DNA of 64,000 nt from Parabacteroides sp. (GCA_028707405.1 JAQWBH010000001.1:32735-96734), one strand, 5' to 3'. Positions 34,063-41,839 are shown, numbered from the stretch's first letter. The notes: a model not told the origin generated them from the letters alone. Translations and numbers: made by a program.

Positions 34063-34236
34063 ATGGATACTACAGAATTTGACGGAATGCCTGGAATATT
34101 AATCCCATGTGAAAGTGTCGAGGCGCTAACCGCACTTGTAAAAGAACTATATGATAAAGGAATTTTAACCGATGAATCGATCAAACTGGTGAATGTTCCC
34201 GAAGATATTAAAGATATTTTAAATGAGCATGTTTGA
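34063..34236 (+). CDS. Hypothetical protein, 57 aa
   Basis: Reads MDTTEFDGMPGILIPCESVE, then LTALVKELYDKGILTDESIK. Helical and acidic. AGAGG before the ATG. Function unknown. Confidence 0.55.
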   Translation: MDTTEFDGMPGILIPCESVEALTALVKELYDKGILTDESIKLVNVPEDIKDILNEHV

Positions 34237-34245
34237 GGTTTAATA

Positions 34246-34386
34246 ATGCCTGAATGCTGCGGTTCGTGTAGATCCTACATCAAAGATCTGGATTATCCCG
34301 CGTTATATGGGGAATGCGAAAGGAAGGGAAGAATCGTAGCTTATCACGCGATATGTGACATCAACCGATGGAGGCCGAAGTTGTGA
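34246..34386 (+). CDS. Cys-rich miniprotein, 46 aa
   Basis: Begins MPECCGSCRSYIKDLDYPAL and has further Cys at C-E-R-K and I-C-D-I-N-R-W-R-P. The pattern C-x2-C...Y...G-x-C...C...RWRP is seen in small zinc-binding phage proteins. Unknown function. Confidence 0.6.
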   Translation: MPECCGSCRSYIKDLDYPALYGECERKGRIVAYHAICDINRWRPKL

Positions 34387-34505
34387 TCCAAAATCCAGAA
34401 AATAACCCTGTTGAAATGGTTGAGGATTGCTCAGGAGATCCGCTTGATATTAATTATTCAGATTCATCAGTCCCAATTATTGACAATTATATAATATTAA
34501 ATTAA
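34368..34505 (+). CDS. Small acidic protein, 45 aa
   Basis: Reads MEAEVVIQNPENNPVEMVED followed by an Asp/Ser-rich tail. It overlaps the previous gene by 19 nt. Unknown. Confidence 0.45.
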   Translation: MEAEVVIQNPENNPVEMVEDCSGDPLDINYSDSSVPIIDNYIILN

Positions 34506-34522
34506 TAATAAGGAGACTTTAC

Positions 34523-34867
34523 ATGATTGATTTTGAAGAAATGAACCAGCTAATAACATTTATTATCGGTATCGTAGTGGCTATTGCCACCGCATATGGA
34601 ACTATGAAAGCACAAGGGAATATAATATATCCAGCCGCAAAAGTTGAAGCAGGTAAGGCAAAGATAGCTGCCGGTGTAGAGCAAATAAAACAACTTACCG
34701 AGAATAACGCAATTGCTCAGGATATTATGTCAGTAACTGGAAACATATCAGCTCAGGAATTAGGTGCAATCCTGACAGTAGCAAAACAGTATTCAGTCGA
34801 TGGGTTCACAGCATTGGAAGCTCAGGAACTTGGAAGTATGATCGTTGAGGCTGCAAAAAATAACTAA
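34523..34867 (+). CDS. Membrane protein with one TM segment (holin-region candidate)
   Basis: 114 aa. One N-terminal membrane segment (LITFIIGIVVAIATAYGTM) followed by an amphipathic helical tail (AGKAKIAAGVEQIKQL). AAGGAG before the ATG. With the next two-TM protein it may be a holin/spanin-like lysis pair, or a membrane anchor. No endolysin is nearby. Confidence 0.6.
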   Translation: MIDFEEMNQLITFIIGIVVAIATAYGTMKAQGNIIYPAAKVEAGKAKIAAGVEQIKQLTENNAIAQDIMSVTGNISAQELGAILTVAKQYSVDGFTALEAQELGSMIVEAAKNN

Positions 34868-34929
34868 GATGGTCTGAATGAATTTGAGGATCTAAAACGG
34901 ATGTTAAATAACGATATATGTGAGGTACG

Positions 34930-35151
34930 ATGTGCAAAGGATGTGATCCTGCGAATTTCATCGAAATATTAAAAGTCATTGGTAATATTTTAGCAGTAAT
35001 TGGGATAATAGGAATTGAAATTGCTCTAATAATAACAGGGAATGATGGAATGTATGCTCTGCCGCTCGTTGCAGTTGTATGTTTAATTTTAGGAGTTAAA
35101 ATCCCTGAAGAAACGGCAAGAGGGCTTGTTGGGGGAGTGCTAAAAAAATAA
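34930..35151 (+). CDS. Two-TM membrane protein, holin candidate, 73 aa
   Basis: Two membrane segments (ILKVIGNILAVIGIIGIEIA and YALPLVAVVCLILGVKIP) with a charged C-terminus. Size and topology fit a class II holin, but nothing in the sequence proves that. GTGAGG precedes the ATG. Last gene of the operon; convergent with the ParA partner gene. Confidence 0.55.
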   Translation: MCKGCDPANFIEILKVIGNILAVIGIIGIEIALIITGNDGMYALPLVAVVCLILGVKIPEETARGLVGGVLKK

Positions 35152-35161
35152 AAAATGATAA

Positions 35162-35539
35162 TCAGAGTACTCCAATTTTCTTTTTTTCCTCAGCAATCCG
35201 TTCAATCTTCTTCTCATTCGCCTTATATGCGGCATCTAAAGCCCACCTAAGAGCTTCGCCGTCGTTCGTAGTACTAAGAGCCGATTTGATCATTTTTAGC
35301 TTCTGTATTTGGCTCTCTGTATATTTAGCTGAACGATATTCTGTTAATGGGTCATCCTCTACGTGTTTAGGTTTTCTTCCACGTTTAACTTTTTTTACTT
35401 CTTTTATCGGAGAGTTGTTCTCTCGCTCCTCGGTGCCTGCGTAAAGTTCAATAGGTTGCCCATTCGGAGAAGTACTTGGATTTTCTTCAAACATCGAATC
35501 TATAACATCATTATCTCCGAAATTATCCCAATCCTTCAT
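35162..35539 (-). CDS. Putative ParA partner (ParB-like DNA-binding protein), 125 aa
   Basis: It directly follows parA with overlapping TAATG, the usual place of a partition partner. It is acidic at the N-terminus, has a Lys/Arg-rich KKVKRGRKPKHVE hook in the middle and a C-terminal helical region (YTESQIQKLKMIKSALSTTN, GEALRWALDAAYKANEKKIE) that could be a ribbon-helix-helix or dimer module. It likely binds the AT-rich tract upstream of parA. Assignment by context; start moved to the ATG at 35539. Confidence 0.6.
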   Translation of the reverse strand: MKDWDNFGDNDVIDSMFEENPSTSPNGQPIELYAGTEERENNSPIKEVKKVKRGRKPKHVEDDPLTEYRSAKYTESQIQKLKMIKSALSTTNDGEALRWALDAAYKANEKKIERIAEEKKKIGVL

Positions 35540-36324
35540 TAGTTCCACCCCCACCTTTCCAATAATTCTTCTGTAAATTCCATATAAGCTATCGCGCCTG
35601 TAGATCCAGGTTCATAGTCATAGATAGATTGTTGATACATTGTACATTCTTCAAGTTTTATACATACCGGAATCGTAGTTTCGAATACTTTATTTCCAAA
35701 CCGTTTCACTAAAACCTTTTTTATTTTCTTTGACATGTTGGTTCGATCATCGTATTTTGTAAGGAGTATTCCCCGGATCATTAAATTTGGGTTCAGCCTC
35801 GGAGACATTAGAGCTTTAAAGTAACTAAAGATTTGATCCATGATGTCCATCGCAAATGCCCCAAATATAGGGATTATTACCTCATCCGCAGCGCACAACG
35901 CGTTCGTGGGTATAGTCTCAACGCCAGGCTTTGTGTCTATGAGGATTACATCATACTTTCCTTTAATAGATTCCAGTGCATCCCTTAGAATTGACTCTCT
36001 TGAGAATTCAGAGATTAACATTGGCTCAATCGTAGACAACGCAAAACACGAGGGAATAATATCTACATTCGGATCTATAGATGGATATATTAAATCCCCG
36101 ATTGGAACGCCTAAGAACAGATCTCTTATTGTTTTTGTTATATCTTCCGAACATGCTGCTCCGCTCGCGTTCGCTGAACTGTCGGAATCTACAATTAAAA
36201 CTCTAAATCCCTTTTTCGCTAGTCCAAACGCTAAACATAGCGTTAATGTTGTTTTACCTACCCCGCCTTTTCGGTGATAGATTGCAACTACTTTAGCTTT
36301 TTTTACTGTTTTCTCGTTTTCCAT
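35539..36324 (-). CDS. parA: ParA-family partition ATPase
   Basis: 261 aa. Deviant Walker A K-G-G-V-G-K-T-T at residues 19-26 with the signature Lys, a second motif LIVDSDSSANASG, and Walker B-like DVILIDTKPGVET. It belongs to the Soj/ParA class that segregates low-copy replicons using ATP. The ATG at 36324 has GAGGA upstream. Adjacent to a partner gene and to an AT-rich repeat tract, so this genome is probably maintained as an extrachromosomal element at some stage. Confidence 0.9.
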   Translation of the reverse strand: MENEKTVKKAKVVAIYHRKGGVGKTTLTLCLAFGLAKKGFRVLIVDSDSSANASGAACSEDITKTIRDLFLGVPIGDLIYPSIDPNVDIIPSCFALSTIEPMLISEFSRESILRDALESIKGKYDVILIDTKPGVETIPTNALCAADEVIIPIFGAFAMDIMDQIFSYFKALMSPRLNPNLMIRGILLTKYDDRTNMSKKIKKVLVKRFGNKVFETTIPVCIKLEECTMYQQSIYDYEPGSTGAIAYMEFTEELLERWGWN

Positions 36325-36330
36325 TTTCAA

Positions 36331-36545
36331 TTCCTCGATCTATTAATCTATGTGTAAATTGATCTATTAGTAAATTAATTTTTTTGTGTATCTATATTTT
36401 AATATATTTGTTGATTGATAAATTAATATATTCATGGATTAATAAATTAAATTATTTGTACATTGATGTTTTAATAAATTGGAAAATTAGTAGATTGATA
36501 ATTTAATAGATTAATAGATTCATATATTAATTTATTAAAATTCAT
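36331..36545. repeat. AT-rich repeat tract, candidate centromere (parS/parC)
   Basis: About 215 nt upstream of parA are almost purely A/T and full of variants of ATTAATnnATT and GATTnATAnATT. Two 29-nt units at 36422-36450 and 36510-36538 are nearly identical (ATTAATAnATTCATnnATTA core). Position and repeats fit a partition site and/or ParA promoter operators. Confidence 0.55.
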
Positions 36546-36629
36546 ATGCGGGCTGCCGCGAAGAAGGTGATAAAAACCCCGAAAGAGAAGAAAAACGTTT
36601 TGAAAAATATGGTAAATTAAAAAAGAGAA

Positions 36630-36713
36630 TTAAATACTCAAAACTTCCTTCATGACCTCAAACTTTTCCGCTTCTAAAATTTGAGTTCTGCACTCCATAC
36701 AAATCCACCCCAT
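36630..36713 (-). CDS. Possible 27-aa C-x-x-C microprotein
   Basis: Reads MGWICMECRTQILEAEKFEV and ends MKEVLSI. A C-M-E-C pair suggests metal binding. No ribosome binding site is visible, so it is a weak call. The rest of 36546-36842 holds a second doubtful 24-aa ORF at 36546-36620 and the ubiA promoter. Confidence 0.3.
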   Translation of the reverse strand: MGWICMECRTQILEAEKFEVMKEVLSI

Positions 36714-36803
36714 ATACAATTAATAGTCCAACGCTATAAAATAATCTTACAAATATAATATTAGTCTCCCAAACATATCATATACACCCAATGCAATATT
36801 ATA

Positions 36804-36825
36804 CTGAGTGAAATATATTACTCAG
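36804..36825 (+). promoter_or_regulatory. ubiA promoter with inverted repeat around TATA
   Basis: CTGAGT (36804-36809) and ACTCAG (36820-36825) flank a TATA-like AAATATAT, about 20-40 nt before the ubiA ATG. A protein bound here would block TBP; the FilR1-like regulator encoded on the other side of ubiA is a candidate. Confidence 0.5.
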
Positions 36826-36842
36826 AATATTTAAGTTCGTAT

Positions 36843-37760
36843 ATGAATACCACTGTTTTTGTAGAGGATTTCAAAAAAACAACAACGAAAATACGCCTGA
36901 ATATCCCGACCGTTTATAAAAAGAATGCCACCGTCGAACTCTTAAAAAGCTCTGTTTTAATCGCAGTCTCCGGCGCGCTACGTGTTTATATCGCGTGCCT
37001 ATTACTCCAAACTCAACCAAGTATCATAACATGTATTGCAGGCGGCCTAATCATCTACAGTGTATATACGCTTGACAGATCTCTGGATTCCGAGGAGGAT
37101 GTTATAAACAGGAAAGAACTAAGTGGTTCAAAAAAAGAAATCGGGATTGCAGCGTCGGTAATTACTTTTTTGATTGGAAGTTATGTACTGGCAAAAGAAG
37201 GTATGCTGGCAGTTGCATTTTTACCTCTGATAATCGGATACCTCTACAGTAAAGGTATTAAAATCGGGAAATTTACGTTTAGATTGAAGGGCGGGCTTGG
37301 AATTAAAAACGTAGTGGTTGGTATTACGTGGGGTATTTTCATCGCTTGGCTCGCGTGTAATACCTGTAAAAGTGTTATTTCAATCGTGTTAGTATTCATT
37401 TTATACGGAATCAAAACGGGCATTAATTCGGTTATAGACGATTTCAAAGATGTCAACGGGGATGCACTTACAGGACTTAAAACACTTCCTGTAACATTAG
37501 GAGAAAGAAATACTCATCGTTTGCTTACCAGCCTGCATATAATCACTCATTTGATACTCGGTATTGCATTGATTCTAAAATTGATAGCATATGAACCTCT
37601 TGTACTTTTATCCAGCTTTATATGTGGATTGATCTGTATTCAGAGATATACAAAAGAGGATTATACATCAATCCAAAAAGTAGGATCAACGTTTTTTAAG
37701 GATGGAGAATCAACGATTACTATCATATTAAGAGGGATTGCGGGTACATTTTTTGTATGA
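36843..37760 (+). CDS. UbiA-family prenyltransferase
   Basis: 305 aa integral membrane protein with about eight hydrophobic segments. Both Asp-rich prenyl-diphosphate/Mg sites are present: D78-x3-D82-x3-D86 (LDRSLDSEED) and D199-D200-x2-D203-x3-D207 (DDFKDVNGD) followed by LKTLPVTLG. The family attaches isoprenoid chains to aromatic or glycerol-phosphate acceptors (archaeal lipids, quinones, methanophenazine-like carriers). Substrate cannot be told from sequence. On a virus it is an unusual auxiliary gene, perhaps altering host membrane lipid or electron carrier. Its 3' end overlaps the end of the convergent regulator gene. Confidence 0.85.
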   Translation: MNTTVFVEDFKKTTTKIRLNIPTVYKKNATVELLKSSVLIAVSGALRVYIACLLLQTQPSIITCIAGGLIIYSVYTLDRSLDSEEDVINRKELSGSKKEIGIAASVITFLIGSYVLAKEGMLAVAFLPLIIGYLYSKGIKIGKFTFRLKGGLGIKNVVVGITWGIFIAWLACNTCKSVISIVLVFILYGIKTGINSVIDDFKDVNGDALTGLKTLPVTLGERNTHRLLTSLHIITHLILGIALILKLIAYEPLVLLSSFICGLICIQRYTKEDYTSIQKVGSTFFKDGESTITIILRGIAGTFFV

Positions 37761-38559
37761 TTGACATGTATAGAGGCGGCGTACTTACCATTTCAACCGC
37801 TTGAGCCTTATACCAACTAAATAGGGATTCTCCCCATTTTATAGATGCTGGATCAGAACCCTGCATATCATTTTTAGTGTCATGTACGCCATTAAAATAA
37901 TTAAGTGATAATGATAAGAATTCATCTGTAACCGCAAACGATGTTTTAAGATCATTGTAGATATAAAAATGTGTACCATGTTTAAGTAAAATATCAAGTT
38001 CCGATGCATATTCGCATTTAATTTTATTATACACTCCATCAGTTAGAATTATTTCAATTGATGCGCCACGGTTCGCTAACTCTAAAAATAAGTCGATCCA
38101 TGATGGAATGAATATACATGCAGCTCCTTTGAAATATAGCGAATTTGAAACGTTTTCTTTGAATTCGGGATGCGATTCGCAAATATTATAGCTTTCTGCT
38201 CTGATGACGGAACACTCTTTTAACTCCCGTATCCTGTATAACAACTCTGCCGAGATTGCAGAGAGATCATGTTCGCCCCAGAACGACTCATTTGATTCGA
38301 TGGCATCTAGGGTGTCCAGTAGCGGCTTGTAATACATCGCTGCAACCCGGCCAAGTGGAGCCAATGAGTATAGACCATCTTGCTTGATAATCATCTTTGC
38401 GGCTTCCATTTCTTTAAGGCGAGGCAGGATTTCAGGTGACCTTACATCGAAATGATCTTTAATATCTTGAAGGGTTCTTGGTTTTTCATGAAGAAGGAAT
38501 AGTACATCCTTCCTTTTTTCGGAAGCGGTTAAAAGAGATAACAATCCGTCCTTTTTCAT
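37723..38559 (-). CDS. FilR1-like winged-helix regulator (DUF1724)
   Basis: 278 aa. An N-terminal winged helix (residues 10-75: SEKRKDVLFLLHEKPRTLQD, IKDHFDVRSPEILPRLKEME) is followed by a FilR1_middle/DUF1724-type domain with SVIRAESYNICESHPEF, a G-A-A-C-I-F-I-P-S-W and YNDLKTSFAVTDEFLSLSLN. This architecture is common in Methanosarcina regulators. GGAGGAG precedes the ATG at 38559. Its last dozen codons run antisense into ubiA, so the native stop may have been lost. Likely regulates itself or ubiA. Confidence 0.8.
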   Translation of the reverse strand: MKKDGLLSLLTASEKRKDVLFLLHEKPRTLQDIKDHFDVRSPEILPRLKEMEAAKMIIKQDGLYSLAPLGRVAAMYYKPLLDTLDAIESNESFWGEHDLSAISAELLYRIRELKECSVIRAESYNICESHPEFKENVSNSLYFKGAACIFIPSWIDLFLELANRGASIEIILTDGVYNKIKCEYASELDILLKHGTHFYIYNDLKTSFAVTDEFLSLSLNYFNGVHDTKNDMQGSDPASIKWGESLFSWYKAQAVEMVSTPPLYMSIIQKMYPQSLLI

Positions 38560-38876
38560 GTTTTCTCCTCCATGTGTGTTGTTTTCAATTCTTTTCCGGA
38601 AATTGTTCCTTTCAAGCCTTCGCATTCTATAACATAGATTTCTAGTTCGTGTAGGAGTTCTTCAATTTCGGATTCTAAAGATTTGACTCTTGTTTCTAAA
38701 AATTCATTCCTGCAAACTATTCGCATGATAACATCTTGTTGACTTTCATTTCCAATCTTATGATCGTCGAGATACTGTTTTAAGCGGTTTGACGCTTTCA
38801 TTGTTGATATTTTATCGGGATCTGGTGTTAACTGATCTTCAATTGCTTTTACGCGGGATTCTAGGTCATCAGTCAT
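38556..38876 (-). CDS. Coiled-coil protein, 106 aa
   Basis: Not recognised by name. Begins with ESRVKAIEDQLTPDPDKIST, followed by a helical region ending in a coiled coil (ETRVKSLESEIEELLHELEI). The first 45 residues resemble the protein at 51234-51449 (RLKALEDKLTP...S-S-I-Q-A-S-x-x-L-K), so the two are paralogs. It overlaps the FilR1-like gene by 4 nt and the DUF262 gene by 8 nt, indicating one operon. Confidence 0.65.
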   Translation of the reverse strand: MTDDLESRVKAIEDQLTPDPDKISTMKASNRLKQYLDDHKIGNESQQDVIMRIVCRNEFLETRVKSLESEIEELLHELEIYVIECEGLKGTISGKELKTTHMEEKT

Positions 38877-39378
38877 TTTTAATCATGCTCCTGACTCTAT
38901 CAAGTTCTTCCTTTGTATGCGGAGTGCCGCCTTCGTTCATCTCTAAATACCAAATGAGGACATCTTCTTTATTTATGAGATCGTTCACATGCCAGTGGAA
39001 ATTAATTCTGAATGGGAGAGAATCTTCATACTCGTTTCTATAATGTCCAAACACCGGAATTTCATTCTTCAAGAATCGGAGAATAGCGGTAATTCTCTGA
39101 AGCCCATCCACACAGACGTATTCACCTTTCCAATCTCGAAACCACCCTGGATGATTAAAGTAAAAGTCTCTCCCCGACTCCCCGCCTCGAAGAATATATT
39201 CAATATATCTGATTTGCTGTTCCTCAGTCCATACGTGGCCTCGTTGGAAATCGGGGTATAGATTAAGCCCATGTTCTTTAATGTCTCGCTCTAATCGGTT
39301 CTCAAAGTCTTCCATGAATACATCTACCTTGTATCCAGGTGTCTTTGTAAATTGTGGAATTAGTTTAAATTTTAGCAT
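38869..39378 (-). CDS. DUF262 (GmrS/ParB-like) protein
   Basis: 169 aa. Contains LNLYPDFQRGHVWTEEQQIR and a V-D-G-L-Q-R motif, the DUF262 signature (usual form DGQQR) of ParB/Srx-like nucleotide-using domains found in GmrSD-type restriction enzymes and many phage proteins. Only the DUF262 part is present; no HNH/DUF1524 half. Start at 39378 preferred over 39399 because GGAAGG lies between them. It is the first gene of the operon with a palindromic operator upstream. Confidence 0.75.
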   Translation of the reverse strand: MLKFKLIPQFTKTPGYKVDVFMEDFENRLERDIKEHGLNLYPDFQRGHVWTEEQQIRYIEYILRGGESGRDFYFNHPGWFRDWKGEYVCVDGLQRITAILRFLKNEIPVFGHYRNEYEDSLPFRINFHWHVNDLINKEDVLIWYLEMNEGGTPHTKEELDRVRSMIKND

Positions 39379-39416
39379 ATATCTTATTCCTTCCAACATA
39401 TTATTCTGTATGGTAT

Positions 39417-39430
39417 AGTATACGTATACT
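39417..39430. promoter_or_regulatory. Palindromic operator AGTATACGTATACT
   Basis: A perfect 14-bp palindrome just downstream (minus strand) of a TATA-like TTTATATC at about 39430-39437, upstream of the DUF262 gene. Similar in length and placement to the palindrome at 50666-50679. The rest of 39431-39573 contains only a doubtful 26-aa ORF at 39497-39577. Confidence 0.55.
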
Positions 39431-39573
39431 GATATAAATAATTAACGTACGGTCTCTAAAAATAAACTGAAAACACGGCGAAATCTAAGCCCACCCATGC
39501 GGAGAAAAAAGAAAGGTAATGGAGATACATTAAAACGAGAATTTGAGGGCATACGCGGGCTTAGGAAGGAGTG

Positions 39574-40032
39574 TTAGCATACTCTCTTAATACCCTTGAC
39601 TACATACTTAACGCCCTTAACCACACACTTCGGTACAACCCGCTTACATCCAGAGTATACCATATCTGTAAACATATGGCACCAAAGCATCGATACAGCC
39701 CCTGCAATGATTTCAATGTGGATAGTATATCCAATCCATAACGCAGGAATCAACCACCAGCCAATGAGAACAAACGGCCCCCATGCGTAGTGATGAAGTA
39801 CTTCACGGTGGCCAAAATCCGCGAATGGTGCGAAAATGTTGAATGGCCCGAATAGTTTTGTTACAACACTACTTGCTGAATCGAGATCGCAGGTGATGAC
39901 GAGCGTATAGGGGATTACTCCGATCCAGAAATAGACTAGCGTTTCTGTTGTTAAATGGTTAGTTGCTAGTCCTATGATTGAAAGGATTATTGCTGTTATG
40001 ATGCAGGCTAAAGCATGATGTTTATAGTTCAT
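39574..40032 (-). CDS. Membrane-bound metal-dependent hydrolase-like protein (DUF457/DUF2227 type)
   Basis: 152 aa with four hydrophobic segments. His/Asp motifs N-Y-K-H-H, D-L-D-S and H-R-E-V-L-H-H match YdjM/DUF457-DUF2227 type membrane proteins, thought to bind metal and possibly act on lipids. Role in the virus unknown. The GTTCAT-start overlaps the stop of the upstream Cys-rich gene by 4 nt. Confidence 0.65.
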   Translation of the reverse strand: MNYKHHALACIITAIILSIIGLATNHLTTETLVYFWIGVIPYTLVITCDLDSASSVVTKLFGPFNIFAPFADFGHREVLHHYAWGPFVLIGWWLIPALWIGYTIHIEIIAGAVSMLWCHMFTDMVYSGCKRVVPKCVVKGVKYVVKGIKRVC

Positions 40033-40271
40033 TTTAGCCTCTCAAATATTCCACAATAACAAACACCATCAGCTTCTAATTCCCTGTTAGCACCCTCACA
40101 CGGGCACATAGTACCTACCTTACACAGACATGCAGGTGTTCCAGACTCGCCTTTCTCATTCATCAGTTCTATTTTCTTGATGTGGCGATCCATGCAGGGA
40201 TTACAGTTTAGATCCTGCGCTTTATGCCGGAAGTAATCATATAGTTCAGTTGTTGAGTTGAAAGCTGCCAT
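40029..40271 (-). CDS. Cys-rich FTR-like protein, 80 aa
   Basis: Nine Cys residues in the order C-N-P-C, C-L-C, C-P-C and C-Y-C-G-I-F. The end C-P-C-x12-C-Y-C-G-I-F resembles the catalytic chain of ferredoxin:thioredoxin reductase, which has C-P-C...C-P-C...C-H-C around a 4Fe-4S cluster. Methanosarcina species encode several FTR-like proteins. Spacing differs, so catalytic activity is uncertain; it could be an iron-sulfur or zinc protein. Confidence 0.55.
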   Translation of the reverse strand: MAAFNSTTELYDYFRHKAQDLNCNPCMDRHIKKIELMNEKGESGTPACLCKVGTMCPCEGANRELEADGVCYCGIFERLK

Positions 40272-40762
40272 TAATAACCCTCCGGTAATACGGTTTTAGA
40301 CCAGACTACCGCGCCTTTTGGGGGATTATACCGCAGAGGCTTCTCAAATTTAACCGGATTTGCGAGTTTCCAATAATACTTTGGGGCGGAATCTTTATTC
40401 AAAGGAACGCATAAATGATGATTAACAAATGGTTCATCATAGAAATGCTGGTTATCTATTTGTTCGGTGCCGGTTAATTCAACCGTTCCTAGAATATAAC
40501 CATGCCTTCTGTCAACCATTTCAATTTTATCTCTTTCGTTCCGAGAAATGACTTTTGAATCCTGCATCCTATATATTAAATTGATAAACCATTCATTGTG
40601 CGCATTATCTTCTTTATAAGAAGCGTATATAGCTACACGTTCTCTAATTTGTGTATTTCTTGGCCGGACTTCTAAAGTTTTCAACCCTTCCACGATCAAA
40701 GAAGCCCACGGCTGCCTAACTGCAAGAACGCGAATTTCATTATCTTTCAATGGCTCGGTCAT
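40271..40762 (-). CDS. ASCH-domain protein
   Basis: 163 aa. The N-terminus, V-L-A-V-R-Q-P-W-A-S-L-I-V-E-G-L-K-T-L-E-V-R, is the classical ASCH start (PUA-like beta barrel, RNA or modified nucleotide binding; some are nucleases or anti-defence proteins). GYILGTVELTG matches its second strand pair. Commonly found in phages. It touches its neighbours at single-base overlaps. Confidence 0.85.
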   Translation of the reverse strand: MTEPLKDNEIRVLAVRQPWASLIVEGLKTLEVRPRNTQIRERVAIYASYKEDNAHNEWFINLIYRMQDSKVISRNERDKIEMVDRRHGYILGTVELTGTEQIDNQHFYDEPFVNHHLCVPLNKDSAPKYYWKLANPVKFEKPLRYNPPKGAVVWSKTVLPEGY

Positions 40763-41013
40763 TATTTTCCCTGCCTTTTCTTCTGTGCTTTCTTGATCTC
40801 AGTTTCAGCCGCAGCAATCGCCATTACAACAATATCATGATTTTTGTTTTTATCTATAACTCCCAAATCGTACAACATCCTCCGCATACCCCTCGCAAAG
40901 GCAACGTGTAGAGAATCCTCAGGAGTGCCTTTATGGGACAACTTAACTTCATCGAAATAATGATTGAGGGCGACATTACGTTTGTCAAGTTCGAATTCAG
41001 GTTGTGCGCCCAT
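40762..41013 (-). CDS. Hypothetical protein, 83 aa
   Basis: Not recognised. Helical (RNVALNHYFDEVKLSHKGTP, DIVVMAIAAAETEIKKAQ) with a basic C-terminus. One-base overlaps with both neighbours show it is part of the operon. Confidence 0.65.
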   Translation of the reverse strand: MGAQPEFELDKRNVALNHYFDEVKLSHKGTPEDSLHVAFARGMRRMLYDLGVIDKNKNHDIVVMAIAAAETEIKKAQKKRQGK

Positions 41014-41387
41014 TATACAGCCTCCACGCGCACAGATTCGCCCACAATCATACCGTCTGGAATTTCACATGGAGCAATAACCACAATCTCCCCATCTCGT
41101 TCTAAAAACAATGGTGCGACTTCAAGAGATGGAAATCTCCAGGTGTGAACTCCCATCCATAATGTGCCCTCGTTATCAATGTGACCATATGGTTCTAATA
41201 GATTTAAATAGAATATGGCTTCCTGACCGGCTTTATTCATCAGCATGATTTGAGAGTTACTTAGTCTGGTGTAAGATTTTATTTTGCAGCCATCGTCAAC
41301 ATAATCATAAAATTGTTGAATCTTTTCTGGAAGTTCATCAACGTTCTCTGCAATCATTACTGTGTTTTCAGAATTTATTTTCAACAT
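41013..41387 (-). CDS. Hypothetical protein, 124 aa
   Basis: Not recognised. Beta-rich: KSYTRLSNSQIMLMNKAGQE, GTLWMGVHTWRFPSLEVAPL, GEIVVIAPCEIPDGMIVGES. Starts with an ATG preceded by GGAG-like TTGGAGCGCAG. Same operon as the ASCH gene. Confidence 0.65.
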   Translation of the reverse strand: MLKINSENTVMIAENVDELPEKIQQFYDYVDDGCKIKSYTRLSNSQIMLMNKAGQEAIFYLNLLEPYGHIDNEGTLWMGVHTWRFPSLEVAPLFLERDGEIVVIAPCEIPDGMIVGESVRVEAV

Positions 41388-41438
41388 TTTCTGCGCTCCA
41401 ACTTAGTTTCGATTATTATTTGTTTGAATAAATTACCT

Positions 41439-41597
41439 TCATACAACCGGCTCAAAAAGCCCTTCCTTCCACATTCCTACAAATTTATTCAACTTCTCCG
41501 TGTCTACACATCCTTTATGTGTTCCAGTGGAATATGTGCAGGAAATGCATTGATAATTATCGCATGTTGATCCGGGAGACCAATATACAAATGACAT
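41439..41597 (-). CDS. Cys-rich miniprotein, 52 aa
   Basis: Begins MSFVYWSPGSTCDNYQCISC and continues TYSTGTHKGCVDTEKLNKFV. Four Cys (C-x4-C-x2-C-x9-C) form a plausible zinc site. GGAG lies upstream. Unknown function. Confidence 0.55.
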   Translation of the reverse strand: MSFVYWSPGSTCDNYQCISCTYSTGTHKGCVDTEKLNKFVGMWKEGLFEPVV

Positions 41598-41600
41598 TTT

Positions 41601-41834
41601 TCAGTTCTCCTTCTTACTTAATTGGTTAATAACATCAACGCACTGTTTAACACGATCCGAACTCTTTACTAACAGTCTTGAAAAAAGTGGGAGCTCTATG
41701 AAAGCCTCTTTGTCGGTAATTACACCTTGATTGTTCTCCCGTATGATATCTTCTATTGATTCGATATTATTTTTTATTTGTTTTAAATCGTCGAGAGTTA
41801 GGTTATATAACTCATCTTTTATGATTTGATTCAT
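41601..41834 (-). CDS. Hypothetical helical protein, 77 aa
   Basis: Not recognised. Reads MNQIIKDELYNLTLDDLKQI and NNIESIEDIIRENNQGVITD; mostly helical. Start at 41834 set by AGGAGTGAGAACG. Confidence 0.6.
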   Translation of the reverse strand: MNQIIKDELYNLTLDDLKQIKNNIESIEDIIRENNQGVITDKEAFIELPLFSRLLVKSSDRVKQCVDVINQLSKKEN

Positions 41835-41839
41835 CGTTC

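Noticed and set aside
36331..36545. Promoterless AT-rich noise
   Set aside because: Rejected as mere low complexity because two 29-nt units recur and the tract sits at parA; kept as candidate centromere.
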